DNA of 64,000 bases from CAZUGO01 sp964619935 (GCA_964619935.1 CAZUGO010000015.1:76922-140921); one strand, 5' to 3'. Shown: positions 27,984-36,028, numbered from the stretch's first letter. A program made the numbers and translations. The notes: generated by a model not told the origin, from the letters alone.

Positions 27984-28481
27984 GTGTCCCAAGAATACAG
28001 GATCGGCTCGGGCTACGACATCCACACGGTGGTCTCCGATCGACCGCTGAAGCTGGCCGGTGTGACCGTCGACTGCGGGTTCGGGCTTGGTGGGCATACA
28101 GATGGCGACGTGGTTTTTCACGCCGCCATCGACGCCGCTTTTGGGGCCGCGGGGCTCGGCGACATCGGCGAGCACTTTCCCGACACCGACCCGGCCATCG
28201 GGGCCTTGGGCAGCGCCGAACTCATCGCTCGGGCGCTGGCGGAAGTGCGCGGCGACGGCTGGACGGTCCTGAACATCGACGTCACCATCCTGGCCGAGCG
28301 TCCCCGGCTGAGCGCCCACAAGGCCGCGATCCGGTCGGCATTGGCCGGCGCGCTGGCCGTGGAGGAGCAGCAGGTCAGCGTCAAGGCCAAGACCCACGAA
28401 GGTCACGATGCCGTCGGCCAGGGGCGGGCCATCGCCTGCCAGGCGGTCCTGATGCTCAGCCGACCCCAGCGAAGGAGTTGA
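27984..28481 (+). CDS. ispF: 2-C-methyl-D-erythritol 2,4-cyclodiphosphate synthase
   Basis: A 165-residue enzyme of the non-mevalonate isoprenoid pathway. Family motifs are IGSGYDIH (metal ligands Asp and His near residues 12-14), GHTDGDVVFHAAIDA, GDIGEHFPDTDP and the C-terminal AKTHEGHDAVGQG. The GTG at 27984 is chosen because GAGGGAT sits just upstream and it gives the usual N-terminus; an upstream in-frame start at 27933 would add 17 residues. It is followed by cysS, whose ATG begins 8 bp later, so ispF-cysS-ruvCAB appear to be one transcript. The partner ispD is not in the window. Confidence 0.95.
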   Translation: MSQEYRIGSGYDIHTVVSDRPLKLAGVTVDCGFGLGGHTDGDVVFHAAIDAAFGAAGLGDIGEHFPDTDPAIGALGSAELIARALAEVRGDGWTVLNIDVTILAERPRLSAHKAAIRSALAGALAVEEQQVSVKAKTHEGHDAVGQGRAIACQAVLMLSRPQRRS

Positions 28482-28489
28482 CCAATCTC

Positions 28490-29995
28490 ATGGCACTGCG
28501 CGTGTACAACACCCTGACGCATACCAAGGAGCTGTTCGAACCGGTGCGGCCCGGCAAGGTGGGCATCTATCTTTGCGGCCCGACGGTCTACAAGGAAAGC
28601 CACATCGGACATGCCGTGGGACCGGTGATCTTTGATGCCATCGCCCGTTATTTGCGCTACAAGGGCTTCGAGGTCACCTGGGTGGTCAACATCACCGACG
28701 TGGAGGACAAGTTGATCCAGCAGGCCCGGCTCGAGGAGTGCGGCGTATACGAACTGGCCGAGCGCGTGGCCCGCAGTTATCGCGACGGCCTGGCCCAACT
28801 CGGTGTGCGGCGGATCGACCACATGCCCAAGGCCAGCGAGCACATCGCGGACATCATCTCGATGATCGAACGGTTGATCGGGCGCGGCTATGCCTACGCC
28901 TCGGGCGGCGACGTCTACTTCGACGTCGCCCAGGATGACGATTACGGCAAGCTGTCCAACCGCCGCCTGGAGGATCAAACCGCCGTCCGCGAAACGGTGG
29001 GGGAATCCAAGCGCAACCCTGGTGATTTCGCTCTGTGGAAGGCGGTCAAGTCGGATGAACCCGCCGAGGTGGCCTTCGAGTCGCCCTGGGGCCTGGGCCG
29101 GCCCGGCTGGCACATCGAGTGCTCGGCCATGAGCATGCGCTACCTGGGCGAAACCTTCGACTTTCACGGCGGGGGCATGGATCTGATCTTCCCGCACCAT
29201 GAGAATGAGATCGCCCAGTCCGAATCCTGCAGTGGGGTGCCGTTTGCCAAGTACTGGCTGCACAACGGGCTGACCCGGCTGAATACCAAGAAGGTCAGCA
29301 AGTCGGATCCGCAGATGCAGGAGGCCCTGGCCAAGATGACCTTGAGCCACCTGCTCGACCAGCACGGCGGTGAATTGCTGCGCTTTTTCCTGCTCAGCAC
29401 CCACTATCGCCGGCCGATCGAGTTCTCCGACCCCGAAATCCTCAGCAAGAAAAAGGGGCTCGAAACCTTCTATCGCCTTTTTGAACGCATCGAGCGGGCC
29501 GCCCGCGGCTCGGTCTACGCCGACCTGCCGACCCTGCACAAGCCGCGCTTCGAGAAGTACGCCGAGGAATACCACGACTTCATTCGAATCGTGCTCGACC
29601 AGCGCACCGAGTTCCTGGAAGCCATGGACGACGACTTCAACACCGCAGCGGCGATCGGCGTGCTGTTCCAAGGCGCCAACCACATCAACCGGTTCATGGA
29701 TGAACACCAAGCCGAGACCTCCACCGACGGTGAAGTCCGCGAGTTGGCCTTGCTGGCCTGCCGCACCCTGGTGGAAGACGCCCGCATCCTGGGGCTCTTC
29801 GAGCAACCGGTCAAACGGGCCGCCGGCGGATCGGATCACCTGAGCGGGCAACTGCTCGACCTGCTGATCCGCCTGCGCCAACAGGCCAAGCAGGATAAGA
29901 ACTTCACCATCGCCGATCAGATCCGCGACCAACTGGCCGAACTCGGCGTGACCCTGGAGGATCGGCCGGACGGAACCCACTGGCGGCTGGATTGA
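28490..29995 (+). CDS. cysS: Cysteinyl-tRNA synthetase
   Basis: A 501-residue class I synthetase that charges tRNA-Cys. It has the zinc-site cysteine in YLCGPTVY, the HIGH-type motif SHIGHAVG, a second zinc/active-site block GWHIECSAMS, FPHHENEIAQSES and the KMSKS-type loop KKVSKSD. The C-terminal helical anticodon-binding region begins near residue 330. A TTG at 28478 would overlap ispF by 4 bp but leaves no room for the ribosome site GGAG at 28474-28477; the ATG at 28490 is preferred. It lies between ispF and ruvC, 14 bp ahead of the latter. Confidence 0.97.
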   Translation: MALRVYNTLTHTKELFEPVRPGKVGIYLCGPTVYKESHIGHAVGPVIFDAIARYLRYKGFEVTWVVNITDVEDKLIQQARLEECGVYELAERVARSYRDGLAQLGVRRIDHMPKASEHIADIISMIERLIGRGYAYASGGDVYFDVAQDDDYGKLSNRRLEDQTAVRETVGESKRNPGDFALWKAVKSDEPAEVAFESPWGLGRPGWHIECSAMSMRYLGETFDFHGGGMDLIFPHHENEIAQSESCSGVPFAKYWLHNGLTRLNTKKVSKSDPQMQEALAKMTLSHLLDQHGGELLRFFLLSTHYRRPIEFSDPEILSKKKGLETFYRLFERIERAARGSVYADLPTLHKPRFEKYAEEYHDFIRIVLDQRTEFLEAMDDDFNTAAAIGVLFQGANHINRFMDEHQAETSTDGEVRELALLACRTLVEDARILGLFEQPVKRAAGGSDHLSGQLLDLLIRLRQQAKQDKNFTIADQIRDQLAELGVTLEDRPDGTHWRLD

Positions 29996-30009
29996 ATCAG
30001 GAGCCACCC

Positions 30010-30534
30010 ATGCGGATTTGCGGGGTCGACCCCGGCTTGCGAACCACCGGCTACGGCGTCATCAGCGGACCCGCCGGCAGTCCGTCGATCATCGACGCCG
30101 GCGTCATCCGCTCGACCGCGGCGGGCGACCTGGCCGGTCGGCTGTCGGAGATCTTTCAAGGGCTGGATGAGGTGCTGGCCGAAACCCGGCCCGAGGCGGT
30201 GGCCGTCGAAAACGTCTACTCGCATTACAACCATCCGCAGACCGCCGTGCTGATGGGGCACGCCCGCGGCGTGGTGCTGCTGGCTGCCGCCCGGCACCAT
30301 ATTCGGGTGGCCCAGTACTCCGCCACGCACATCAAGCGCAGCCTGACCGGCAATGGTCGGGCCAGCAAGGCCCAGGTCCAGCAGGCCATCGCCATCCACT
30401 TTGGGCTGGTCGACTGCCCGCAACCCAACGATGTGGCGGATGCCTTGGCCATCGCCTTGTGTGCTGCGGTGCTACCCGGGGCAGCCGACCCCGTAGCGGC
30501 CGCCAACCCGGCCGCCCGATCGAAATACCTATGA
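30010..30534 (+). CDS. ruvC: Holliday junction resolvase RuvC
   Basis: A 174-residue endonuclease of normal length that cuts Holliday junctions. Catalytic acids are in CGVDPGLRTTGYG (D7), AVENVY (glutamate near 66) and the C-terminal NDVADALAIAL (two aspartates). The SHYNHPQTAVLMGHARGVVL segment is typical. AGGAG at 29999-30003 sits 6 bp before the ATG at 30010, which is preferred over TTG at 29992. Its stop overlaps the ruvA start by 4 bp. The complete ruvC-ruvA-ruvB order provides the whole branch-migration and resolution machine. Confidence 0.96.
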   Translation: MRICGVDPGLRTTGYGVISGPAGSPSIIDAGVIRSTAAGDLAGRLSEIFQGLDEVLAETRPEAVAVENVYSHYNHPQTAVLMGHARGVVLLAAARHHIRVAQYSATHIKRSLTGNGRASKAQVQQAIAIHFGLVDCPQPNDVADALAIALCAAVLPGAADPVAAANPAARSKYL

Positions 30535-31157
30535 TCGTCAAGATGACCGGCATTCTGGGAGAAGTGGGCGACCAGTGGATTACGCTGGAGCGCGACGGCC
30601 TGTGCCACGAGGTGCTGGTTCCGGGTTATGCCCTGGCCGAATTGGCCGCCCACCGCGGCAGCGAAATCGTGTTGCACACCCTGGAGTTCATGGAGGCCAG
30701 TTCCGCCAACGGCAACCTGGTGCCCCGGATGATCGGCTTCCTGCACACCGAGGATCGGGCGTTCTTCCTGCGGTTCATCGCGGTCAAGGGCATCGGGGCC
30801 CGCAAGGCCCTCAAGGCGCTGTCCGAACCGGTGGCCCGGATCGCCGCCTGGATCCAGCATGGGGAGGCCCCGCTGCTGGCGAAGCTGCCGGGCATCGGCA
30901 AACGCGGGGCCGAGATGATCGTCGCCGAACTCCGCGGCAAGGTCGATCAGTTTGCCATGGCCGCCGCCCCGGCGTCCAGCGCCGGCGATCTCAAACAGTC
31001 GCAACGGGACGCCCTGGAGGTCATGTTGGCCTGGGGTGATTCCCGGGCGGACGCCCTCCGCTGGCTGGAGCGGGCTGCCCAGGTGCAACCCGATCTCAAT
31101 CGTGCCGAGGATTGGATTCGCGCCTGCTACCGCATCAAGGCCGGCGGCGCGGGATAG
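30531..31157 (+). CDS. ruvA: Holliday junction branch-migration protein RuvA
   Basis: A 208-residue protein that binds four-way junctions and loads RuvB. The N-terminal OB-fold part (MIVKMTGILGEVGDQWITLE) is followed by two helix-hairpin-helix motifs, FIAVKGIGARKALKAL and LAKLPGIGKRGAEMIVAEL. After a flexible linker comes the C-terminal RuvB-binding helix region (LEVMLAWGDSRADALRWLE). The start ATG overlaps the ruvC stop by 4 bp and defines the frame. The OB domain is more divergent than in proteobacteria. Confidence 0.94.
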   Translation: MIVKMTGILGEVGDQWITLERDGLCHEVLVPGYALAELAAHRGSEIVLHTLEFMEASSANGNLVPRMIGFLHTEDRAFFLRFIAVKGIGARKALKALSEPVARIAAWIQHGEAPLLAKLPGIGKRGAEMIVAELRGKVDQFAMAAAPASSAGDLKQSQRDALEVMLAWGDSRADALRWLERAAQVQPDLNRAEDWIRACYRIKAGGAG

Positions 31158-31166
31158 GATGACCGC

Positions 31167-32201
31167 ATGGCACGCGAGCGCATCATCGGCCTCGACGCCC
31201 AACCGCGGGACGTGGACCCCGCGGCACTATCGCTGCGCCCGGCTTCCCTGGCCGAGGTCATCGGCCAGCGGCAGGTGATCGAGCAGTTGCAGATCGCCCT
31301 GCAGGCCGCCCAGAAGCGCCGCGAGCCGCTCGAACACATCCTGCTCGACGGCCCGCCGGGACTGGGCAAGACCACTCTGGCGTTCGTGATCGCCCAGGAA
31401 ATGAACGGCCGGCTGCCGCGGATCACCTCCGGACCGGTGTTGAACAAGACCGCCGACCTGATGAGTGTGCTGACCAACCTGGAAGAAGGGGAGGTCCTGT
31501 TCATCGATGAGATTCACCGCCTGCCGCGGATCGTCGAAGAGTTTCTCTATCCGGCGATGGAGGATTTCCGGGTCGATTACACCATCGAGGGCGGCATGGG
31601 GGGGCGGACCATCCGATTCGCCCTGAAGCGCTTCACCCTGATCGGGGCTACCACCCGGGCGGGGATGTTGTCGCCGGCCATGCGCGATCGCTTCGGCATC
31701 CGCTACCATTTTGAGTTCTACGCCACCCCGGAATTGATCACCATTCTGCAGCGCTCCGCCGGCAAGTTGGGCGTCCCGGTCAGCGACGATGGCTTGTCGG
31801 CCATCGCCCGCCGCAGCCGCGGCACGCCGCGGGTGGCCAATCGCCTGCTGCGCCGGGCCCGCGATTTCGCCGACGTCAAAGGCGACGGCCGTCTCGATGA
31901 GCGCACCGTCCACGACGCCCTCGAGATCCAGCGGATCGATCACCTGGGGCTGGATGAATTGGATCGCAACTACCTGCTGACGCTCATTGACGTCTATCGT
32001 GGCGGGCCGGCCGGCATCGAAGCCCTGGCGGCCACCACCGGCCAGGAGCGCGACACCCTCGAAGATGTGGTCGAGCCCTATCTATTGCAGTTGGGGTTTG
32101 TCATCCGCACGCGCCAGGGCCGCCAGGTCACCCGCCAGGCCTGCGCGCACGTCGGCCGCGGCTTTCCGCTGCCGGAAGAAGGCCAACCGTCGCTGTTCTG
32201 A
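31167..32201 (+). CDS. ruvB: Holliday junction branch-migration ATPase RuvB
   Basis: A 344-residue AAA+ motor, the usual size. The N-terminal LRPASLAEVIGQ is followed by Walker A GPPGLGKT, Walker B LFIDEIHRLPRIVEEFLYPA, sensor 1 LIGATTRAGML, the arginine-finger region MRDRFGIRYHF, and a C-terminal winged helix starting near DHLGLDELDRNYL. It starts 9 bp after ruvA and closes the ispF-cysS-ruvCAB run. No terminator hairpin with a T-tract is evident before the convergent glycosyltransferase. Confidence 0.97.
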   Translation: MARERIIGLDAQPRDVDPAALSLRPASLAEVIGQRQVIEQLQIALQAAQKRREPLEHILLDGPPGLGKTTLAFVIAQEMNGRLPRITSGPVLNKTADLMSVLTNLEEGEVLFIDEIHRLPRIVEEFLYPAMEDFRVDYTIEGGMGGRTIRFALKRFTLIGATTRAGMLSPAMRDRFGIRYHFEFYATPELITILQRSAGKLGVPVSDDGLSAIARRSRGTPRVANRLLRRARDFADVKGDGRLDERTVHDALEIQRIDHLGLDELDRNYLLTLIDVYRGGPAGIEALAATTGQERDTLEDVVEPYLLQLGFVIRTRQGRQVTRQACAHVGRGFPLPEEGQPSLF

Positions 32202-32245
32202 CGCCGCCGCCGGCCGGCCGCGCATCGCTGGCGTTTGCCGTGCAA

Positions 32246-33208
32246 TCACAACAAGGCCCAACCGCGAATCTGGCTTTCGACCAGCACTTTGAGCTTGTCG
32301 CCCAGATGATCCCGTCCGCCGTGTCTCAGGGCGCTGCCGATCATGGCGGCCGACCGTCCGTAATCACCGCTCCGCAGCAGGTAGCGGCCGTACTTCAGCA
32401 GGCGCAAACCGAATGATCGTTCCCAATCCGGGCGCATGCCCAACACCGAGCAGAACAGCCGGCGGTGTTTGAGCAGGCACTTCAGGTACATCCGGAGCCG
32501 TAGCTCTGCGTTGCGATTGGCGCCACCCGGATGGACCCGAACATGGACCAGGACTTCCGGGAAGAGCCGCAGGCGATAACACAGGCCCAGCCGGATCCAC
32601 ATGTCCCAGTCCACCGACAGCGCCAATTGCTCGTCGAACCCGCCGACCTGCTCGAAGCAACCGTGATGGGCCATCACGCCCGACAGGCTGGAGCTGTAAG
32701 GCTGTCCGTAGACCAGGGCCGGCCACAGGGCCTGCGGGTCTTGCGGCCCGAGCGGCAGGGGCTCGATGTGGCCATCCTGGTAGAAGCGCTGTCCGCCGGT
32801 GAAACTGACCCGGCTGCCCGAGGCGTTGAGCAGATCCACCAACTGCAGCTCCAGCTTGCGATCGCCCCAATAGTCATCTGCGTCCAGGAAGCACAACCAC
32901 ACGCCCCTGGCCCGGGCGATGCCGGTATTGCGGGCCGCGGCATTGCCGGCGTGCGCCTGATGGTGATAGCAGATCCGCGGGTCGTCATAGCCGGCCACCC
33001 GATCGGCGGTATCGTCGGTGGACCCGTCGTCGACGACAATGACTTCGAAATCACAGAAGGTCTGCCGCAGGACACTGTCCAGCGTTGCGGGCAGGGTGCC
33101 GGCGCTGTTGAAGGACGGGATAATCACCGAGATCAACGGAGCCCGCCCGCCGGACCTGATCGCCGGCGATTGCCGCGGTCCCCGACGCGAACGCCTGGGT
33201 GCCACCAT
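32246..33208 (-). CDS. Glycosyltransferase family 2
   Basis: A 320-residue GT-A glycosyltransferase. Motifs seen are ISVIIPSFNSAGTLPATLDS, FEVIVVDDGSTDDT, the acceptor/metal motif LDADDYW and the VGGFDEQLALSVDWDMWIR block. The last 80 residues are basic and helical with no clear membrane segment. A basic N-terminal leader of about 24 residues precedes the fold, so the true start could be later. It probably adds a sugar to a surface glycan; donor and acceptor are unknown. It stands alone between ruvB and the AT-rich accessory pocket. Confidence 0.87.
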   Translation of the reverse strand: MVAPRRSRRGPRQSPAIRSGGRAPLISVIIPSFNSAGTLPATLDSVLRQTFCDFEVIVVDDGSTDDTADRVAGYDDPRICYHHQAHAGNAAARNTGIARARGVWLCFLDADDYWGDRKLELQLVDLLNASGSRVSFTGGQRFYQDGHIEPLPLGPQDPQALWPALVYGQPYSSSLSGVMAHHGCFEQVGGFDEQLALSVDWDMWIRLGLCYRLRLFPEVLVHVRVHPGGANRNAELRLRMYLKCLLKHRRLFCSVLGMRPDWERSFGLRLLKYGRYLLRSGDYGRSAAMIGSALRHGGRDHLGDKLKVLVESQIRGWALL

Positions 33209-33677
33209 CAGATTCCGTCACCACCTTCCTTCTATTACTATCGGCACTTGCGGAGGTGCGTTGAAGATCTGAAACCGGCCGGACGGGCCCATGACCGGCA
33301 GCGCTGAGTAGGCCTGGGGAATTCGGGTCAGCCGAATACCGGAGCCGCGCGGCCCACCAGCGGGATCGGGACGGGCCAGCCGGCAGGTTTTCAGTTCAAA
33401 CGGTACCATCAATTAATCCAAATCAAGATACCATTTACTACAAATGGTACCACCATTTTGACCAAATGAAGATACCGTTTGCACTAAATGAAGATACCGT
33501 TTGAACAAAATGGTGGTACCATTTCGGTTCATCCCGGCTTGCCTGGGGGTTCCACCGCCCAGGAATAGCCCCATTGTGCGAGTAGGCTCCTGGACCACGG
33601 CGCTGCCAGTTGCTCAGCAATCCCCAACAACCGGGAAGGACTCGCCCTGCGCTCCCAGAGGGGATATCCTTGTGGGC
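33209..33677. other. Intergenic gap holding the GGTACC/GATACC array
   Basis: A 469-bp gap without a convincing gene. Its centre (33396-33523) is conspicuously AT-rich and repetitive and is described separately. The rest is GC-rich and featureless to my eye. Short minus-strand frames across the repeats translate to low-complexity sequence and are not called. Confidence 0.55.
33396..33523. repeat. AT-rich array of six GGTACC/GATACC sites with an inverted repeat
   Basis: Hexamers GGTACC (33402, 33446, 33515) and GATACC (33427, 33471, 33493) recur at 19-25 bp spacing, about two helical turns, each flanked by A/T-rich AAAT or TTTG. Two copies of an 18-bp direct repeat (33464-33481 and 33486-33503) lie 22 bp apart, with a diverged third at 33420-33437. 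A perfect 15-bp inverted repeat joins 33446-33460 with 33506-33520. The array lies 155 bp before a small ORF and 286 bp before an AlbA_2-type regulator gene, so it may be that protein's operator or the end of a mobile element. No transposase is present. Confidence 0.75.
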
Positions 33678-33800
33678 ATGAAACGGACGAACGAGGTTCT
33701 GGGGTCGATTGATTCCCAACCTGTCCGGGCACTGGTAGAAGAAATCCTGGAGGGTGGAAAGGTCGCCTTCGAGATGCGCCGGCTCAAGTACGGCTTTTAG
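33678..33800 (+). CDS. Small ORF, 40 residues, unknown
   Basis: A 40-codon ORF, starting MKRTNEVLGSIDSQPVRA and ending in a lysine/tyrosine-rich tail. It is preceded by AGAGGGGAT, a possible ribosome site about 12 bp upstream, and ends 8 bp before the regulator gene, as expected for a leader or partner gene. It is strongly amphipathic (VRALVEEILEGGKVAFEM). It may instead be the remnant of a longer gene, since the same frame is open upstream to 33501. I do not recognise it. Confidence 0.4.
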   Translation: MKRTNEVLGSIDSQPVRALVEEILEGGKVAFEMRRLKYGF

Positions 33801-33808
33801 GAAACGGC

Positions 33809-35044
33809 ATGACACGGACGGAACTGCTGGAACTGATCCGAAACGGCGAGAACTCCGGTGTGGAGTTCAAGCGCGACGCCATCGAGCCGCGAGCGCTCGC
33901 CAAGGAACTGGTCGCGTTTGCGAATTTTGCAGGAGGGCGAGTTCTACTGGGTGTGGAAGACGACGGAACCGTCGTTGGATTAACGCGGCCGAATCTTGAA
34001 GAATGGGTGATGCAAGCGTGTCGGGACAAGATCCGGCCGGAACTGATTCCGTTCTTCGAGGTCATCAAGGGAGTCGAACCGGGCAAGGATGTGGCAATCG
34101 TCCAGGTCGAGCGGGGCTGGAGCGTGCATCACGTCTGGCATGACAATCACCGCACGTACTACATCCGTGTCGGAACAATCTGCCGCGAGGCGAGCCAGGA
34201 GGAGTTGGAGCGCCTGTTTCAACAGCGTGGCGCTGTTCGTGGGGAGCTGCGCGCCGTTTCCGGGGCGACGCTGGCGGACCTCGACCAGCGGCGTCTCGTG
34301 GACTACTTCAGCCGCGTCCGGTCGCAAGATGTGCCGGACTCCGAGGACGAAGCGGGCTGGATTACGCTCCTCGTGAATACAGAGTTCATGACTGAAACCG
34401 ACAGCGGAAGAAGCTCACCGACGATGGCCGGGCTGCTGCTGTTCGGGACGAGCCCGAATCGCTTCCTTCCCCATGCCGGTGTTGACGCCGCGGCGTTTGC
34501 GGGCACACAGAAAGACTACGCAGCGAAGGAGCGCACAAAGAGCAGGGGCCCACTGACGCCCCTGATGTCCGTCGCAGGTGGAAAGGCTCGCCTCGTCGAG
34601 AACGGGCTTGTCGAGCAAGTCGTCGAATTCGTGCGCAGGAACACGCCGGTAACCGCGACACTTGAAGGGGGCGCACGCCGTGTTGAAGAGCGAACCTATC
34701 CTGACGACGTGATTCGAGAGGCAATCGTGAATGCACTTGTGCATCGCGATTATCTTCTCTCGGCCACGGATGTGGAACTAGTCATCTACAGCGACCGGTT
34801 GGAAATCACCTCACCTGGACGGCTCCCCAACGGCATCACGCCGGCCCGGATGCTGACCGGCTGCCGCGCCGCGCGCAACCAGTTGCTCAAGGACGTGATG
34901 AGGGACTATGGGTATCTGGAACACCTGGGGATGGGTGTACCTCGGAAGATCGTGAAGGGGATGCGGGAGCACAACGGCACAGAGCCGGACCTGATCGAAG
35001 AAGGCGAGTCGTTCAGGGTTGTGCTGCACGCCGGAACCCCTTGA
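33809..35044 (+). CDS. AlbA_2/schlafen-type putative transcriptional regulator with HATPase-like C-terminus
   Basis: A 411-residue protein. The N-terminal AlbA_2 (divergent AAA-4/schlafen core) domain spans about residues 10-140, with SGVEFKRDAIEPRALAKELV, AFANFAGGRVLLGVEDDG and the later YYIRVGTICREAS. Residues 290-400 hold the HATPase_c_4 module typical of this family: YPDDVIREAIVNALVHRDY, then LEITSPGRLPNGI and YLEHLGMGVPRKIV. Such genes are common in accessory DNA and are usually annotated as ATP-dependent helicase-like or transcriptional regulators; biochemical function is mostly unknown. Codon choice looks less GC-rich than in the neighbours, consistent with acquisition. It lies between the GGTACC array and tRNA-Val. 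Confidence 0.82.
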   Translation: MTRTELLELIRNGENSGVEFKRDAIEPRALAKELVAFANFAGGRVLLGVEDDGTVVGLTRPNLEEWVMQACRDKIRPELIPFFEVIKGVEPGKDVAIVQVERGWSVHHVWHDNHRTYYIRVGTICREASQEELERLFQQRGAVRGELRAVSGATLADLDQRRLVDYFSRVRSQDVPDSEDEAGWITLLVNTEFMTETDSGRSSPTMAGLLLFGTSPNRFLPHAGVDAAAFAGTQKDYAAKERTKSRGPLTPLMSVAGGKARLVENGLVEQVVEFVRRNTPVTATLEGGARRVEERTYPDDVIREAIVNALVHRDYLLSATDVELVIYSDRLEITSPGRLPNGITPARMLTGCRAARNQLLKDVMRDYGYLEHLGMGVPRKIVKGMREHNGTEPDLIEEGESFRVVLHAGTP

Positions 35045-35543
35045 GATTTGGAAGCGGACGAAGGGCCGCGGCTCACGGGCCGCTTGCCTGGCGATGGTGT
35101 TCAAGCGCTGCCCAGAACACGCCGGGCATGCGTTTGATGTCGGAACGCGCCCCTCCCAGAAAAGGGCATGTGCGTTGACGCTGTTCGCCGAAATCGCCAC
35201 CCGGCCGGCCATGTTACCTGGACAGTTCCACGGCGATCATTCGGGCGCGGCTTCCTGCCCCGAACCGTCCATATCTTCCTTTGACCAGAAGTCTGCATTG
35301 CACACCCAGGAGGGGTGATTTCGACCAATTCGTGTGCGAAAGCTCGGGCGGGGGACCGGGGATCCTCGTGGTGCAACGGGGTAGGTCTGCACTGCAACCT
35401 GCAGCGAGCCATTCTCTGCGCGGACGCACCCGCACTTCGGTTGCTCTTCGGGTCCGATGGACACGTTTCCGGGCTGTGAGTTTAAGGGCCGCACCACCAA
35501 GGTGGGTATCGCAACTAGCGATTCAGAAACACGTTGCGTCAAC
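35045..35543. other. Gap between regulator gene and tRNA-Val
   Basis: About 500 bp directly at the 3' side of tRNA-Val, where integrated elements often end. Several short overlapping frames exist on both strands, but none shows a recognisable domain, a ribosome site or a consistent codon bias. I saw no duplicate of the tRNA 3' end inside the pocket, so no attachment site can be called. Confidence 0.5.
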
Positions 35544-35617
35544 TGGGCGATACAGGACTTGAACCTGTGACCTCCTGCGTGTCGAGCAGGCGCTCTAGCC
35601 AACTGAGCTAATCGCCC
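35544..35617 (-). tRNA. tRNA-Val (anticodon GAC), with C at position 33
   Basis: A complete 74-nt cloverleaf on the minus strand. The acceptor stem GGGCGAT pairs perfectly with ATCGCCC, the D stem is GCTC/GAGC, the anticodon stem CCTGC/GCAGG and the T stem ACAGG/CCTGT with loop TTCAAGT. The discriminator is A and CCA is not encoded. The 7-nt anticodon loop reads TCGACAC, so the anticodon is GAC (35581-35583), decoding GUC/GUU. Position 33, almost always U, is C here (35584). All stems are fully paired, so the gene looks functional. A strong promoter lies 28 bp upstream. Confidence 0.93.
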
Positions 35618-35644
35618 GCAGGGCCGGCTGCGGCAATCGCCCGG

Positions 35645-35673
35645 ATTGTACGGCGGCATGGGCCGATTATCAA
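35645..35673 (-). promoter_or_regulatory. Sigma70-type promoter of tRNA-Val
   Basis: On the minus strand TTGATA (35668-35673) is followed after exactly 17 bp by TACAAT (35645-35650). Each hexamer matches consensus at five of six positions. Transcription would begin near 35638, about 20 nt before the mature tRNA 5' end, a normal leader for bacterial tRNAs. Confidence 0.75.
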
Positions 35674-35682
35674 CCGTGACCC

Positions 35683-35715
35683 CAACTGGGCAACTGGGCA
35701 ACTGGGCCAATTGGG
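35683..35715. repeat. Short tandem octamer CAACTGGG x3
   Basis: Three perfect contiguous copies of CAACTGGG (35683-35706) followed by a related CCAATTGGG. They lie just upstream of the tRNA promoter on the tRNA strand. Possibly a slippage product; a binding role is not shown. Confidence 0.7.
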
Positions 35716-35791
35716 CGGGGGGAGCGGTGACCGAGCTTCGGTTGCCGCGGTTCGCCGGCGTAAGCGGGCGGCGCTGCCCGCAACCGCCTGA

Positions 35792-36028
35792 TCATCCGGC
35801 GGGACTCTTGCCACCCAGTCCGGTGACAAAGTCCGGGCAGGGCAGGCCGTCAGGGTTGTCGTCGCACAGAATGCGCTCGTATGTGTGATCGTGACCGCCG
35901 AAGGCCCCCGTAGCTCCCCAAGCTTCGAACGGCCCCTGCCTGGCCGGCTCGGAACCGTGGCCGGTAGACCACGAGAACGGCGGGTGGTGCAGGGTCAGCA
36001 CCTTCCAGCGGGTGCAGTCTAAAACCAA
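35792..36028 (-). pseudogene. C-terminal remnant of a metallophosphoesterase
   Basis: A 78-codon open stretch whose translation matches only the C-terminal catalytic part of a calcineurin-like/purple-acid-phosphatase-type phosphoesterase. KVLTLHHPPFSWSTGH is the metal-binding HHPP block, GGHDHTYERIL is the GHxH metal site, and the tail DGLPCPDFVTGLGGKS is also family-like. The upstream metal motifs (GDxG, GNHE) are missing, and an in-frame TGA stands just before the first possible start (a TTG). About 300 residues of a normal enzyme are therefore absent. It lies between tRNA-Val and a pseudopilin cluster, probably a leftover of rearrangement. Confidence 0.6.

Noticed and set aside
28403..30007. 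Open frame of 534 codons opposite cysS
   Set aside because: cysS carries all synthetase motifs in order, so the opposite frame is a shadow.
33464..33503. Two 18-bp direct repeats considered as a CRISPR fragment
   Set aside because: The spacing leaves only 4 bp between copies, there are no spacers and no cas genes.
35045..35543. Search for an attachment-site duplicate of the tRNA-Val 3' end
   Set aside because: No second copy of the tRNA 3' segment was found by eye between 33.2 and 35.5 kb, so an integrated element is not claimed.
35237..35710. Minus-strand frame of 157 codons across the tRNA
   Set aside because: It overlaps the well-formed tRNA and its promoter and shows no domain.
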